64,000 nucleotides of DNA from Conexibacter arvalis (lineage in GTDB: Bacteria > Actinomycetota > Thermoleophilia > Solirubrobacterales > Solirubrobacteraceae): NCBI RefSeq assembly GCF_014199525.1, contig NZ_JACHNU010000009.1, positions 118,506-182,505 on the forward strand, read 5' to 3'. The position numbers and the translations under genes are program-made. A model generated the notes under the pieces. It was not told the DNA's origin, did no database searches, and saw only the letters and a program-made list of their open reading frames with translations. The number at the start of each line of letters is the position of its first letter. The first letter of the stretch is position 1. Positions 23,689 to 32,422 of the stretch are shown here, piece by piece.

Positions 23689-24831
23689 ATGACCCGCCTC
23701 CTCCACACCGCAGACTGGCATCTCGGCCGCGCCTTCCATGGCGAGGACCTGCTGGACGCGCAGGCCGGCTTCGTCGACTTCGTCGTCGAGACCGCGCGCG
23801 CGGAGGCGGTCGACGGGATCGTGATCGCCGGCGACCTCTACGACCGCGCGCTGCCGCCGGTCGACGCGGTGCGGCTCGCCGACGAGGCGCTGTCGCGGCT
23901 GGCCGAGGTCGCGCCGGTCGTGCTGATCTCCGGCAACCACGACTCGGCGGCCCGGCTCGGCTTCGGCGGGCGGCTGCTCGCCAGAGCGGGCGTCCACGTC
24001 GCGACCGACCCCGCCCGGATCGGGAGGCCGGTCGAGCTGGCCGGCGCGCTCGTCTACCCGCTCCCCTACCTGGAGCCCGACCTCGTGCGCGAGACGCTCG
24101 CGGTCGACGAGCGCTCGCACGCGGCGGTGACCGCCGCGGCGATGGAGCGCGTGCGGGCGGACGTCGCGGCGCGCGGCGCCGGCGGGGCGCCGGTCGTCGT
24201 CGTCGCGCACGCCTTCGTCGCGGGCGCGGCCGGCTCCGACAGCGAGCGCGACCTCGCCGTCGGCGGCGCCGCCCACGTCCCCCCGTCGGTCTTCGGCGGC
24301 GCCGACTACGTCGCGCTCGGCCACCTCCACGGGCCGCAGGTCGTCGCCGGGATCGGCCGCTACGCCGGGTCGCCGCTCGCCTTCTCCTTCTCGGAGGCGA
24401 ACCACCGCAAGTCGCTCGCGCTGGTGTCGCTCGGCGCGGCCGGCGCCGGCGCCGAGACCGAGCTGGTGCCGCTGCCGGTCCCGCGCCCGCTGGCGACGAT
24501 CCGCGGGACGCTCGACGAGCTGCTCGCCGACCCGCGGCTGCGCGAGCACGAGGGCGCGTGGGTCCAGGCGACGCTGACCGACCCGGTGCGGCCGAGCGAC
24601 GCGATGGAGCGGCTGCGCCGCCGCTTCCCGCACGCGGTCGTGCTGGCCTTCGACCCGCAGGGCGCGGCGAGCGCCGCCGGCGACTCGTACCAGCGGCTGC
24701 GCGGGCTCGACGACGACGAGCTGCTGCGGCGCTTCGTCGCCGACGTGCGCGGCAGCGACGCCGACGACGAGGAGCTGGAGCTGCTGCGCGACGCGCTGAC
24801 CGCGCGCCGCGTGGCGGAGGCCGTCGCCTAG
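23689..24831 (+). CDS. sbcD: Exonuclease subunit SbcD (Mre11-like)
   Basis: The 380-residue nuclease subunit shows the calcineurin-like phosphoesterase motifs: HTADWHLGR (7-15), IVIAGDLYDRA, LISGNHDSAARL, VVVAHAFV and ALGHLHGPQ, which bind two Mn ions. With SbcC it forms the ATP-dependent complex that opens hairpins and trims blocked double-strand ends. The capping domain follows (PLAFSFSEANHRKSL). ATG 23689 directly precedes the conserved MTRLLHTADWHLG. sbcC begins 14 bases after the stop, so they form an operon. Confidence 0.93.
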   Translation: MTRLLHTADWHLGRAFHGEDLLDAQAGFVDFVVETARAEAVDGIVIAGDLYDRALPPVDAVRLADEALSRLAEVAPVVLISGNHDSAARLGFGGRLLARAGVHVATDPARIGRPVELAGALVYPLPYLEPDLVRETLAVDERSHAAVTAAAMERVRADVAARGAGGAPVVVVAHAFVAGAAGSDSERDLAVGGAAHVPPSVFGGADYVALGHLHGPQVVAGIGRYAGSPLAFSFSEANHRKSLALVSLGAAGAGAETELVPLPVPRPLATIRGTLDELLADPRLREHEGAWVQATLTDPVRPSDAMERLRRRFPHAVVLAFDPQGAASAAGDSYQRLRGLDDDELLRRFVADVRGSDADDEELELLRDALTARRVAEAVA

Positions 24832-24845
24832 ATTCCTCGGCGCCG

Positions 24846-27800
24846 ATGCGCCTCCATCGCCTTCGCGTCACCGCCTTCCAGGCCTTCGCCGGCAGCGAGC
24901 AGGTCGACTTCGACGCGCTCGGGTCGGCCGGCCTGTTCCTGCTCCACGGCGACACCGGCGCCGGCAAGACGACGCTGCTCGACGCGGTCTGCTTCGCGCT
25001 CTACGGCGAGGTGCCGGGCGCCCGCGCGCGCGACGCCCGCCTGCGCTCCGACCACGCCGCCCCCGACGTGCGGACCGAGGTCGAGCTGGAGGTGACGCTG
25101 CGCGGCCGCCGCTTCAGAATCGTCCGCCGTCCCAAGCAGGAGCGTCCGAAGGTCCGCGGCGAGGGCGTCACCGAGGAGGGCCACTCCTGCACCGTCCAGG
25201 AGCTGCGCGACGGCGAGTGGACGTCGATCGCGTCGCGCCCCGACGAGGCGAGAAGCGAGCTGGCCGAGCCGCTCGGGATGACGGTCGACCAGTTCTGCCA
25301 GGTCGTGCTGCTCCCGCAGGGCGAGTTCGCGTCGTTCCTGCGCGCCGGCAGCGACGAGCGCTGGAAGCTGCTGGAGCGGCTGTTCGGGACCGAGCGCTTC
25401 GCCGCCGTCGAGCGCTGGCTGGTCGACCGCGCGAAGGAGGCGCGGCGCGACCTCCACGAGCAGCTGCGCGACGCCCGCGACGTCGTCTCGCGCCTCTCGC
25501 AGGCGGCCGAGGAGGATCCGCCGGAGGGCTGGGAGGACCAGCCTGAGCGGGCGCGCGACTGGGCCGGCGGGCTCGGCATGACGGCGCAGGCGAACGCGGT
25601 CACGGCGCAGGAGGCGGCGACCACCGCACGCGCCGCGCGCGCCGCGGCGGAGGCGGCGCTCGCCGCTGGACTGGAGCTGTCCGAGCGACGCGAGCGCCAC
25701 GCGAAGGCGACGGCCGAGCTGAGACAGTGGGAGGCGAGCCGGCACGTCCGCGACGAGGCCGCCGAGCAGCTCCGCATCGCCCGCCGCGCCGCGCCGGTCG
25801 CGCCGCTGCTCGCCGCCGCCGACGCCCGCGCCGCCGAGGCCGCCGACGCCGACACCGCTGCGACCGCCGCCTGGGAGGCGCTCGACGACGACGCCCGCGC
25901 CGCCGCGACGGCGGCTGCGGCGCCGGACGGCGATGCCGCGGCGGCGGGCCGCCGTTCGATCGCGCCGGACGCCGACGGCGCCGCCTCGCCGGACGGCGAC
26001 GCCGGTGCCGCCGGAGAAGGTGCCGCGTCCGTGGCGGAGCAGCCTGCTTCCGAAGCGGACGCCGATCCGAGCGCTGCCGCCCCGCTCGCAGCCGCGACGC
26101 CGTCGGCCTCGCCTGCCGACGACGCGATCCTGACCCTGTTCGACCTCCCCCCGCTCGACGACGGCGCTGCCGGCGGGGGGAGCGGCGCCGATGCCGGGTT
26201 GGGTGCGCCGGCCGGCGGGACCGGTTCGACGGACGGGCCGGGTGCGCCCGGCGACGGCGCCGGCGATGGTGACCGGCCGGGTGCGCCGGCCGCGGAGACG
26301 GGTGCGGGCGACGCGCCGGGGGCGCCGGCCGACGGAGCCGGGGCGGATGACACGCCGGCCGCGTCGGAGGCGCCGGCCGCGGAGCCGCTGCGGGCGCATG
26401 CGGCGCAGCTGCGGACGCGAGCCGGGGCGCTCGGCGCGCTGGTCGCGGTGGAGGAGCGGCTGGTCGCCGACGAGGCGGCGCTGGCCCAGCTCGACGAGCA
26501 GGCCAAGGCCGCCGACACGCGCGCCGCGGCGGCCAGGCAGGCGATCGAGGAGGGCGAGCGCGAGCGGCTGCGGCTCGACGAGATGGTCCAGAGCGCCCGC
26601 CGCGCCGCCGACCGGATCGCGGCGCTCTCGCAGGAGGCGACGACCGCCAAGGCGAGAGCGAAGGCCGCCGCCGAGCGCGACCGGCTCGCGGCCGCCCAGG
26701 CCGCCCTCGACGACGCCGTCCGCGCGGCGGTCGACAGCGAGCAGGGGGCGCACGCGGCATGGCTGGAGCTGCGCGAGCGCCGCCTCGCCGGGATGGCCGC
26801 CGAGCTGGCGACCGGCCTCGTCCCGGGCGAGCCTTGCGCCGTCTGCGGCGCGACCGACCACCCCGCCCCGGCGCACCTCGACGGCGACCACCGGGATGCC
26901 GCCGCGCCCGTCCATGCGACGGCGGCGGGCGCCGCCGTCCGAGCGTCCGACGGCGACCACCAGGACGCCCCCGCGCCCGCCGACCCGACGGAGCCGGAAG
27001 GAGGTGCGTCCGCTGCGACCGCCGCCGGCCGAGCGGGCGAGCGGGCGCCGGCGGGCCGTCTCTCGCTCGCCGAGCAGGAGCGGGCGGCGCAGGCGGAGCA
27101 CGCGGCGCGCGCGCAGGAGCGGGCGACGCGGGAGCGGGCGGCGGCCGACAACGCGACGGCGCTCGCCGCCGCCCGCGCCGTCGCCGGCGAGGATGCTGCC
27201 GACGCGCTGCGCGCCCACGCCGAGCTGCTCGCGCAGCGGATCGCCCACGCGCGCAAGGAGGCCGAGGGCCTCGCCGCCGCCGAGGCGGCCCTGACCGCCC
27301 TCGCCGCGACGAGCGCATCGCACGAGCAGCGCCGCCGCGAGGCCGAGCAGGCAGCCGCAGGCGCACGCGCGACCCGTGCCGAGCGCTCGGCCGCGCTCGA
27401 CGCCGACCGCGCCCGCGTCGCGGAGGCGCGCGGAACGTTCCCAACGCTCGTCGCGCGGGTCGAGGCGCTGAACGCCGCCGCCGACGACGCCGAGCGGGCG
27501 GCCGCCGCGCTCGAACAGGCGGCGCGCACCGCGGCCGCCCGCGACGAGGCGGTCATCGCAGCCGAGCGGGCCGCCCGCGACGCCGGCTTCGCCGACGCCG
27601 AGGAGGCCCGCGCCGCCGTCCGCGAGGAGACGGCGCTCGCCGACCTCGAACGGCGGCTGCGCGACTTCGACGAGGGGATCGCGAGACGGACGGCGCTCGT
27701 GCACGACGAGACGCTGCGCGCCGCGGCCGCCGCCGATCCGCCCGACCTCGACGCGCTGCAAACCGCCGCCGAGCAGGCGGCGCGGCAGGACGAGGAGAGC

Positions 27801-28466
27801 CAGGGCCGCCACTCGGTCGAGCAGCGCCGCCTGTCCGCCGTCGGCACGCTCGCCGCGACGCTCGACGGGTCGTTGACGGCGCTCGCCCCGATCGCCGAGC
27901 GCTCCCGCCGCGCGAGCGAGCTGGCCGCGCTCGCCGACGGCTCCTCGGCCGCCAACCGCCTGCGGATGCGGCTCTCCGCCTACGTGCTCGCCGCGCGCCT
28001 GGAGGAGGTCGCGCAGGCGGCGACGGCCCGGCTCGACCGCATGTCGAACGGCCGCTACGCGCTCGTCCACTCCGACGACGGCGGCCGCGGCAGACGGCGC
28101 GGCGGCTTGGAGCTGCGGGTCGTCGACGGCTGGACCGGCCAGGAGCGGGCGCCCTCGACGCTCTCCGGCGGCGAGACCTTCATCGCCAGCCTCGCGCTCG
28201 CGCTCGGCCTCGCCGACGTCGTCGCTGCCGAGGCCGGCGGCAGCCGCCTCGAGACCCTCTTCATCGACGAGGGCTTCGGCTCGCTCGACGAGCGCACGCT
28301 CGACGAGGTGCTCGACGTGCTCGACACGCTGCGCGAGGGCGGCCGCGCCGTCGGCATCGTCTCGCACGTCGCCGAGCTGCGACAGCGCGTCCCGGCAAAG
28401 CTCCACGTCGTCAAGTCCCGCACCGGCTCCCGCGTCGAGCAGTCGAGCCCCGCCGCCGCCTCCTGA
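24846..28466 (+). CDS. sbcC: Exonuclease subunit SbcC (Rad50-like SMC ATPase)
   Basis: The 1206-residue ATPase has Walker A HGDTGAGKTTLLDA near residue 37, a long coiled coil, the zinc hook Cys664-Ala-Val-Cys667, a second coiled coil, the signature LSGGETFIASLALALGLADV and Walker B LETLFIDEGFGSLD. Partner of SbcD. The length is above most SbcC proteins because of two Ala/Gly/Pro/Asp-rich insertions: one interrupting the first coiled coil at about 350-515, the other next to the hook (about 677-720). The first contains an isolated hydrophobic stretch AILTLFDLPPL (427-437) that resembles a beta-clamp-binding peptide. ATG 24846 opens MRLHRLRVTAFQAF. Confidence 0.92.
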   Translation: MRLHRLRVTAFQAFAGSEQVDFDALGSAGLFLLHGDTGAGKTTLLDAVCFALYGEVPGARARDARLRSDHAAPDVRTEVELEVTLRGRRFRIVRRPKQERPKVRGEGVTEEGHSCTVQELRDGEWTSIASRPDEARSELAEPLGMTVDQFCQVVLLPQGEFASFLRAGSDERWKLLERLFGTERFAAVERWLVDRAKEARRDLHEQLRDARDVVSRLSQAAEEDPPEGWEDQPERARDWAGGLGMTAQANAVTAQEAATTARAARAAAEAALAAGLELSERRERHAKATAELRQWEASRHVRDEAAEQLRIARRAAPVAPLLAAADARAAEAADADTAATAAWEALDDDARAAATAAAAPDGDAAAAGRRSIAPDADGAASPDGDAGAAGEGAASVAEQPASEADADPSAAAPLAAATPSASPADDAILTLFDLPPLDDGAAGGGSGADAGLGAPAGGTGSTDGPGAPGDGAGDGDRPGAPAAETGAGDAPGAPADGAGADDTPAASEAPAAEPLRAHAAQLRTRAGALGALVAVEERLVADEAALAQLDEQAKAADTRAAAARQAIEEGERERLRLDEMVQSARRAADRIAALSQEATTAKARAKAAAERDRLAAAQAALDDAVRAAVDSEQGAHAAWLELRERRLAGMAAELATGLVPGEPCAVCGATDHPAPAHLDGDHRDAAAPVHATAAGAAVRASDGDHQDAPAPADPTEPEGGASAATAAGRAGERAPAGRLSLAEQERAAQAEHAARAQERATRERAAADNATALAAARAVAGEDAADALRAHAELLAQRIAHARKEAEGLAAAEAALTALAATSASHEQRRREAEQAAAGARATRAERSAALDADRARVAEARGTFPTLVARVEALNAAADDAERAAAALEQAARTAAARDEAVIAAERAARDAGFADAEEARAAVREETALADLERRLRDFDEGIARRTALVHDETLRAAAAADPPDLDALQTAAEQAARQDEESQGRHSVEQRRLSAVGTLAATLDGSLTALAPIAERSRRASELAALADGSSAANRLRMRLSAYVLAARLEEVAQAATARLDRMSNGRYALVHSDDGGRGRRRGGLELRVVDGWTGQERAPSTLSGGETFIASLALALGLADVVAAEAGGSRLETLFIDEGFGSLDERTLDEVLDVLDTLREGGRAVGIVSHVAELRQRVPAKLHVVKSRTGSRVEQSSPAAAS

Positions 28467-28535
28467 CGGCGCGCCCTGCTGGCGGCGCCGGCCGAATCCG
28501 CACGTGCTGGACCGGGCGGCCCGGCGCTTCCGACC

Positions 28536-28563
28536 GCTCGCGGGCTCCGGTCAGCCCGCGAGC
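28536..28563. terminator. Bidirectional stem-loop, sbcC / Ni-Co permease
   Basis: GCTCGCGGGCT and AGCCCGCGAGC form a perfect 11-bp stem around a 6-base loop between convergent sbcC and the cbiM-like gene, overlapping the stop of the latter. Confidence 0.6.
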
Positions 28564-29528
28564 GCGCGCTCGGCGCGGTGCCCGGCACGCACGCCGCGGC
28601 GCCGAACCGCCGCGGCCGCGCCGGTGCCGAGCGCGAAGACGATCAGCGTTCCGCTGATCCCCGCGAGGCCGGTCGCGACGCCGCCGTCGCCGACGCCGGG
28701 GAAGACGTAGTCGGGCATCGGCGCCTCGCGCTGGATCGCGTCGAGGCGGCCCAGGTCGACGAAGCCGTGATCCTCGGCGACGCGCTCGAGGCCGTCCGGG
28801 TGCGCCGAGGCGTGCGGGGCGACGGCGAACGCCAGGCCGAGCGCGACGACGAGGCCGAGCGGAACGGCCCGCTCGCGCGCGACGGCGACGCCGGCCACCG
28901 CGGCGACGGTGATCGCCGCCTCGCCGAACCCGATCAGCGCATGCACCTCGAGCATCGACGACAGCACCGTGCCGAGCGACGCGGCACCCGACAGCGCCAG
29001 CTCGGCCGACGTCGCCGCGGCGGCCGCCATCACCGACAGCCACGCCGCCGCGCCCGCTGCCACCAGCGTCCGCCCCCGCAGCCCCGCGTCGCCGCCACCC
29101 GCGCCCGCACCCGCAGTACCTCGCACCGCCAACCACGCGACCGCGACTGCGATCACACCGATGTTGAGCACGTTCGCGCCGAGCACCGCGAGCCCGCCGT
29201 CGGCGAACAGCAGCGCCTGCACGGCGAGCACGGTCGTCAGCGAGAGAGAGGCGAGCCAGGGGCCGAGCAGCGCGACCGCGAGCGCGGCGCCGATCAGATG
29301 GCCGCTCGTGCCGTCCGCGACCGGGAAGTTGAGCATCTGCGCCGCGAAGACGAACGCGGTGGTGACGCCGAAGCGCGTGAGGCGTCGCTCGTCGAGCCGC
29401 CGACCGGCGCCGTCGCCGGCGCCCGCGGACGATGCCGCGCGCCGGGCGCTGACCGCGACGACGGCGAGCGAGACCGCCCCGGTCACCGCCGCGACTTCGC
29501 TGCTGAGGAACCCGTCAGGGATGTGCAT
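28551..29528 (-). CDS. cbiM: CbiM-type cobalt/nickel permease fused to PDGLE (CbiN-like) domain
   Basis: This 325-residue integral membrane protein is the substrate-binding component of an ECF-type Ni/Co importer. It starts MHIPDGFLSSEV, whose N-terminal Met-His coordinates the metal in CbiM, and has about seven helices (FPVADGTSGHLIGAALAVALLGPW; MLEVHALIGFGEAAITV). From about residue 250 the HPDGLERVAEDHGF segment and a final helix form the PDGLE domain that replaces separate CbiN in many nickel systems, so this is an M-N fusion. ECF ATPase and T genes are not in the window. ATG 29528 is fixed by the family N-terminus. The leader contains a perfect 32-bp palindrome; there is no B12 box. Confidence 0.86.
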   Translation of the reverse strand: MHIPDGFLSSEVAAVTGAVSLAVVAVSARRAASSAGAGDGAGRRLDERRLTRFGVTTAFVFAAQMLNFPVADGTSGHLIGAALAVALLGPWLASLSLTTVLAVQALLFADGGLAVLGANVLNIGVIAVAVAWLAVRGTAGAGAGGGDAGLRGRTLVAAGAAAWLSVMAAAAATSAELALSGAASLGTVLSSMLEVHALIGFGEAAITVAAVAGVAVARERAVPLGLVVALGLAFAVAPHASAHPDGLERVAEDHGFVDLGRLDAIQREAPMPDYVFPGVGDGGVATGLAGISGTLIVFALGTGAAAAVRRRGVRAGHRAERALAG

Positions 29529-29608
29529 GGCCGCTCCTGGAGTGATGTCTCTGTGGTCGTGGGCCTGCGCCGTGACGGTCGCGGGCGCGGCGAGCCGGGT
29601 GACCCCCG

Positions 29609-29640
29609 GCACCGGCCGCGTTCGCGAACGCGGCCGGTGC
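29609..29640. promoter_or_regulatory. Perfect 32-bp palindrome in the cbiM leader
   Basis: GCACCGGCCGCGTTCG is followed immediately by its exact reverse complement. It lies 81 bases upstream of the cbiM-like start and 60 upstream of the divergent membrane-protein gene. It could be an operator for a nickel or cobalt regulator or a leader hairpin; position alone does not decide. Confidence 0.55.
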
Positions 29641-29687
29641 GCGAACCTACCGCAGCGGTCCGCGGCGCTCAACGCCGCCCGGCCCCG

Positions 29688-29693
29688 TAGGCT
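29688..29693 (+). promoter_or_regulatory. -10 element TAGGCT, leaderless start at 29700
   Basis: TAGGCT ends exactly 6 bases before the GTG at 29700, matching the leaderless pattern seen at other genes here. Confidence 0.5.
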
Positions 29694-29699
29694 GGCGGC

Positions 29700-30401
29700 G
29701 TGCCTCGCGCGCCCGGGCGGAGATCGCCGCAGTGGTGGACCGGCGTCCTCTTCGCCGTCGGGTCGCTCTGCTTCCTGGTCGCGGCGCTCGCGTCGCTGTG
29801 GTCGTCAGCGCCGCGCTCGGCGATCGGGGTCACCTTCTTCGCCGGCTCGCTCTGCTTCACCGCCGCCGCGCTCCTCCAGCACGGCACCGCGATCCGCGAC
29901 GCGCGCGGCCCGCTGCCCCCGCCCGCGACGCTGCGCCATCCCTCCCTCTGGCCGCACCGCCACGTCGACGTCCTCGCGACCTTCGTGCAGCTGGTCGGCA
30001 CCGTCCTGTTCAACGTCAACACGCTGCTGGCGATGGAGGACCACCTGACCGCGCGGCAGGCCGACCTGCGCGTCTGGGCGCCCGACGCGATCGGCTCGGT
30101 CTGCTTCCTGATCGCCAGCCAGCTCGCCTTCTGCGGCACCTGCCGCGCCTGGTTCGCGGTCAGAGCGCACGAGCGCGACTGGTGGATCGCCGCCGTCAAC
30201 CTGCTCGGCTCGATCGCCTTCGGCATCGCGGCGGTCGCCTCGCTGGTCCTCCCGAGCGGCGACGCCGTCAGCGCGACGCTCTCGAACGCGACCACGGCCG
30301 CCGGAGCCGCCTGCTTCCTCGTCGGCGCCCTGCTGCTGCTCCCCCACGAGCCGCGCTCCCAGGGCCAGAAGGTCCGCGTCCCGCGCGCCGAGCGCGCCTG
30401 A
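29700..30401 (+). CDS. YrhK-like membrane protein
   Basis: This 233-residue integral membrane protein has about six helices in two similar halves; each half has a helix ending with SLCFLxxAL or SVCFLIASQLAF, which resembles the YrhK domain (paired helices with conserved Phe and aromatic residues). The HRHVDVLATFVQLVGTVLFNVNT and HERDWWIAAVNLLGSIAFGIAA segments follow this pattern. There is no signal peptide or catalytic motif. Function is unknown. The GTG start at 29700 is supported by the upstream TAGGCT. Confidence 0.7.
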   Translation: MPRAPGRRSPQWWTGVLFAVGSLCFLVAALASLWSSAPRSAIGVTFFAGSLCFTAAALLQHGTAIRDARGPLPPPATLRHPSLWPHRHVDVLATFVQLVGTVLFNVNTLLAMEDHLTARQADLRVWAPDAIGSVCFLIASQLAFCGTCRAWFAVRAHERDWWIAAVNLLGSIAFGIAAVASLVLPSGDAVSATLSNATTAAGAACFLVGALLLLPHEPRSQGQKVRVPRAERA

Positions 30402-30480
30402 GCCGCGGCCGCCCGCAGCGAGCGGCCGGCCGCCGACGCGTGGCCGGGCGGCCGTCAACGACAAGACGATCCGGATCCGC

Positions 30481-31215
30481 ATGACGGTCGACTTCACCCT
30501 TCCACCGCCCGACCGGCTGCTCGTCGCACCTCCTCGCGGCGAACAGATCGCAGTCCCGCTTCACATCCTCGCCGACGTGCCGCTCACCGGCGTCGATCTC
30601 GTCAGCGAGGACGGCTGCCCGCTGCCGTTGCTGACGACCGCGGAGGCGGCCGACCTGAGCATCAGCGGAATCGCCTCGATCCTCGCCGTGCTCGCGGTGC
30701 GCGCGAGAGTCGACCATCTGCTCGACGGCGAGGCGATCGCGCGGGAGGTCGGCGCGATCGTCGGGCGTGACAAGACGCGACGTGGGGAAGCGCTCGGGGC
30801 GGCTGACGACCCGAGCACGGCGTTCGGCGCGGCGCTCGCGTCGAGCACGCCGCTGCGCGCGCTGCTGCGGGACCTCTCGCACAGCACGCTGACGCTCGTG
30901 CCGTTGGCGTATGAGCCCGACCGACGACGGGTCGTGAAGATCGCGTGGGACTGGCCGTTCTATTGGCGCCGCCACGCTGACACGCGGCCGACGCCGTATC
31001 CGCTCACGCCCGAATCCGAGCGCGCACGACGCACCGGCGCCGTGCTCGCCTTCCTCGGTTGGAGCGACACGCCGTTGGCGATAGGCGATCTGCCCTTCGG
31101 GTGGGCGCGAAGCACGCATGTCGAGCTCGGCGCGCCCGCCGACGTCGAGCTCCACAGCGCCTGCCTGACGCTTTCGCAGCGTGACCCGGCGACCTGCGCG
31201 TGTACCGACGCGTGA
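30481..31215 (+). CDS. Hypothetical protein, unknown function
   Basis: This 244-residue soluble protein is one I do not recognise. The N-terminal half has a beta-rich segment (GEQIAVPLHILADVPLTGVDLVSEDG) and a helical stretch (AAALASSTPLRALLRDLSHSTLTL); the C-terminal half contains the aromatic VVKIAWDWPFYWRRH motif and three late Cys (HSACLTLSQRDPATCACT). Base composition is visibly less GC-rich than its neighbours, with more NNT/NNA codons, consistent with recent acquisition. There is no Shine-Dalgarno before ATG 30481. Confidence 0.6.
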   Translation: MTVDFTLPPPDRLLVAPPRGEQIAVPLHILADVPLTGVDLVSEDGCPLPLLTTAEAADLSISGIASILAVLAVRARVDHLLDGEAIAREVGAIVGRDKTRRGEALGAADDPSTAFGAALASSTPLRALLRDLSHSTLTLVPLAYEPDRRRVVKIAWDWPFYWRRHADTRPTPYPLTPESERARRTGAVLAFLGWSDTPLAIGDLPFGWARSTHVELGAPADVELHSACLTLSQRDPATCACTDA

Positions 31216-31291
31216 AGCGCTGGCTCGACGATGGCACGCGATATGCCGTACCTGTGGCGACGACTGCCGAGGGCGCTACGCTTTCCGCCTG

Positions 31292-31507
31292 ATGCTGTAC
31301 CAACGGCCGGCCGACGACGTTGCACCTGCGCTCTCCACGCGGCGCTACTTCACGGTCGCACACGCTCCCGAGCCGAACGGGATCATGGGTTTCGCCGAGC
31401 TGAAGCAGCTCTTCCACGAGCAGCACGGCGGCGGCCCTGAAGCATCAGGCTCGACGCCCTCCGCCCCGTCTCAGCTCCACGGCAGCGCGCCGCGCTCGCG
31501 CCAGTAG
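31292..31507 (+). CDS. Small hypothetical protein
   Basis: The 71-residue ORF starts MLYQRPADDVAPALSTRRYFTVAHAPEP and continues NGIMGFAELKQLFHEQHGG, a mixed composition unlike the Arg/Ala-rich shadow frames. TACGCT lies 9 bases before the ATG, close to the leaderless pattern. Its last 37 bases overlap the convergent aldo/keto reductase. I recognise no family; a real gene is plausible but unproven. Confidence 0.35.
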   Translation: MLYQRPADDVAPALSTRRYFTVAHAPEPNGIMGFAELKQLFHEQHGGGPEASGSTPSAPSQLHGSAPRSRQ

Positions 31508-32394
31508 GCCTCGGGCGCGCGCGCGAGCGGCTCGAACCGCTCCTCCAGCGCCGCGTCCCAGTCGACCTCCCGCGCCGCCAGGTTGCTGGCGAGCATCTCC
31601 GGCGTGACGGCGCCGCTCAGCACGACGTCGACCCACGGCTGCGCGGCGATCGCGGCGAGTGCGAGCGCGTCGGCGCCGGCGCCGCGCTCGGCGGCGGCGA
31701 CGGCCAGCTCGTGCGGCGCGGCGTCGCCGGCGAGGCGGCCGTTGGCGACGCCCTCCTTGATCAGCACCGTCATGCCGGCCGCGTGTGCGCGCGCGAGCGC
31801 GGGCCCGGCCGAGCGCTCGTACAGGTTCCAGGTCGCCTGGACCGCGTCGAAGGCGCCCAGCTCGACGGCGCGGTCGATCGTCTCCCCCTGGCGCGGGCCG
31901 GTCGTCGACAGCCCGACGCGGACGCCGGAGGCGCGCAGCTCGGCGAGCTGGCCGAGCACCTCGGCGTCGTCGAGCACGCCGCTCTCGATCGTCGCCGAGT
32001 GGATCGCGTAGAGGTCGATGAAGCCGTCCAGCAGCGCCCGCGACTCGTCCAGCTGGCGCCGCAGCTGATCGGCCGTCAGCTCCTTGCGCTCGTGGACCTC
32101 GGCGTCGAGCCGCCAGTCGCCGACGTAGGCGTAGCCCCACTTGGAGGAGACGGTCAGGGCGCCCGGCTCCAGGCCGCGCGCTCTCAGCCAGCCGGCGAGG
32201 AACTCCTCGGCGCGGCCGTAGGAGCGTGCGGCGTCGACCCAGCGCAGCCCGGCCTCCCACGCCGCGTCGAGCAGCGTCTCGGCGTCGGCGCGCAGCCGCT
32301 CGACCGAGCGGTCCGCTCCGAGGTCGCGCGCACGTCCGAGGGTGATGTAGGCCGGGCGGCCGATCGCCGCCAGCCCGAGTGCGAACTGAGCCAT
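31471..32394 (-). CDS. Aldo/keto reductase
   Basis: The 307-residue NADPH-dependent oxidoreductase of the AKR (beta/alpha)8 fold has the catalytic tetrad region visible: WVDAARSYGRAEEFLAGWL (Asp, Tyr), SSKWGYAYVGDW (Lys) and DLYAIHSATIESG (His). The strand VRVGLSTTGPRQGETIDRA and GMTVLIKEGVANGRL follow. The C-terminal NADPH-binding Arg/Lys loop is degenerate, as in many bacterial AKRs. ATG 32394 gives the start MAQFALGLAAIGRPAYI; the upstream extension to 32493 lies over the EamA promoter. It diverges from the EamA gene with a 28-base gap. The substrate is unknown. Confidence 0.84.
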   Translation of the reverse strand: MAQFALGLAAIGRPAYITLGRARDLGADRSVERLRADAETLLDAAWEAGLRWVDAARSYGRAEEFLAGWLRARGLEPGALTVSSKWGYAYVGDWRLDAEVHERKELTADQLRRQLDESRALLDGFIDLYAIHSATIESGVLDDAEVLGQLAELRASGVRVGLSTTGPRQGETIDRAVELGAFDAVQATWNLYERSAGPALARAHAAGMTVLIKEGVANGRLAGDAAPHELAVAAAERGAGADALALAAIAAQPWVDVVLSGAVTPEMLASNLAAREVDWDAALEERFEPLARAPEAYWRERGALPWS

Positions 32395-32409
32395 GACTCC
32401 ACAGTTGCA

Positions 32410-32415
32410 TACCCT
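32410..32415 (+). promoter_or_regulatory. -10 element TACCCT for EamA gene
   Basis: TACCCT ends 7 bases before ATG 32423; this decides against the upstream ATG at 32393, which would start inside the divergent AKR gene. Confidence 0.5.
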
Positions 32416-32422
32416 CGATCGG

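Noticed and set aside
26000..28657. Many long open frames on both strands over sbcC
   Set aside because: High GC leaves shadow frames open. Their composition is Arg/Ala/Pro-rich with no domain, while the sbcC frame has every family motif.
29529..29699. Cobalamin riboswitch upstream of cbiM
   Set aside because: No B12 box or adenosylcobalamin-riboswitch core is visible; only a simple perfect palindrome.
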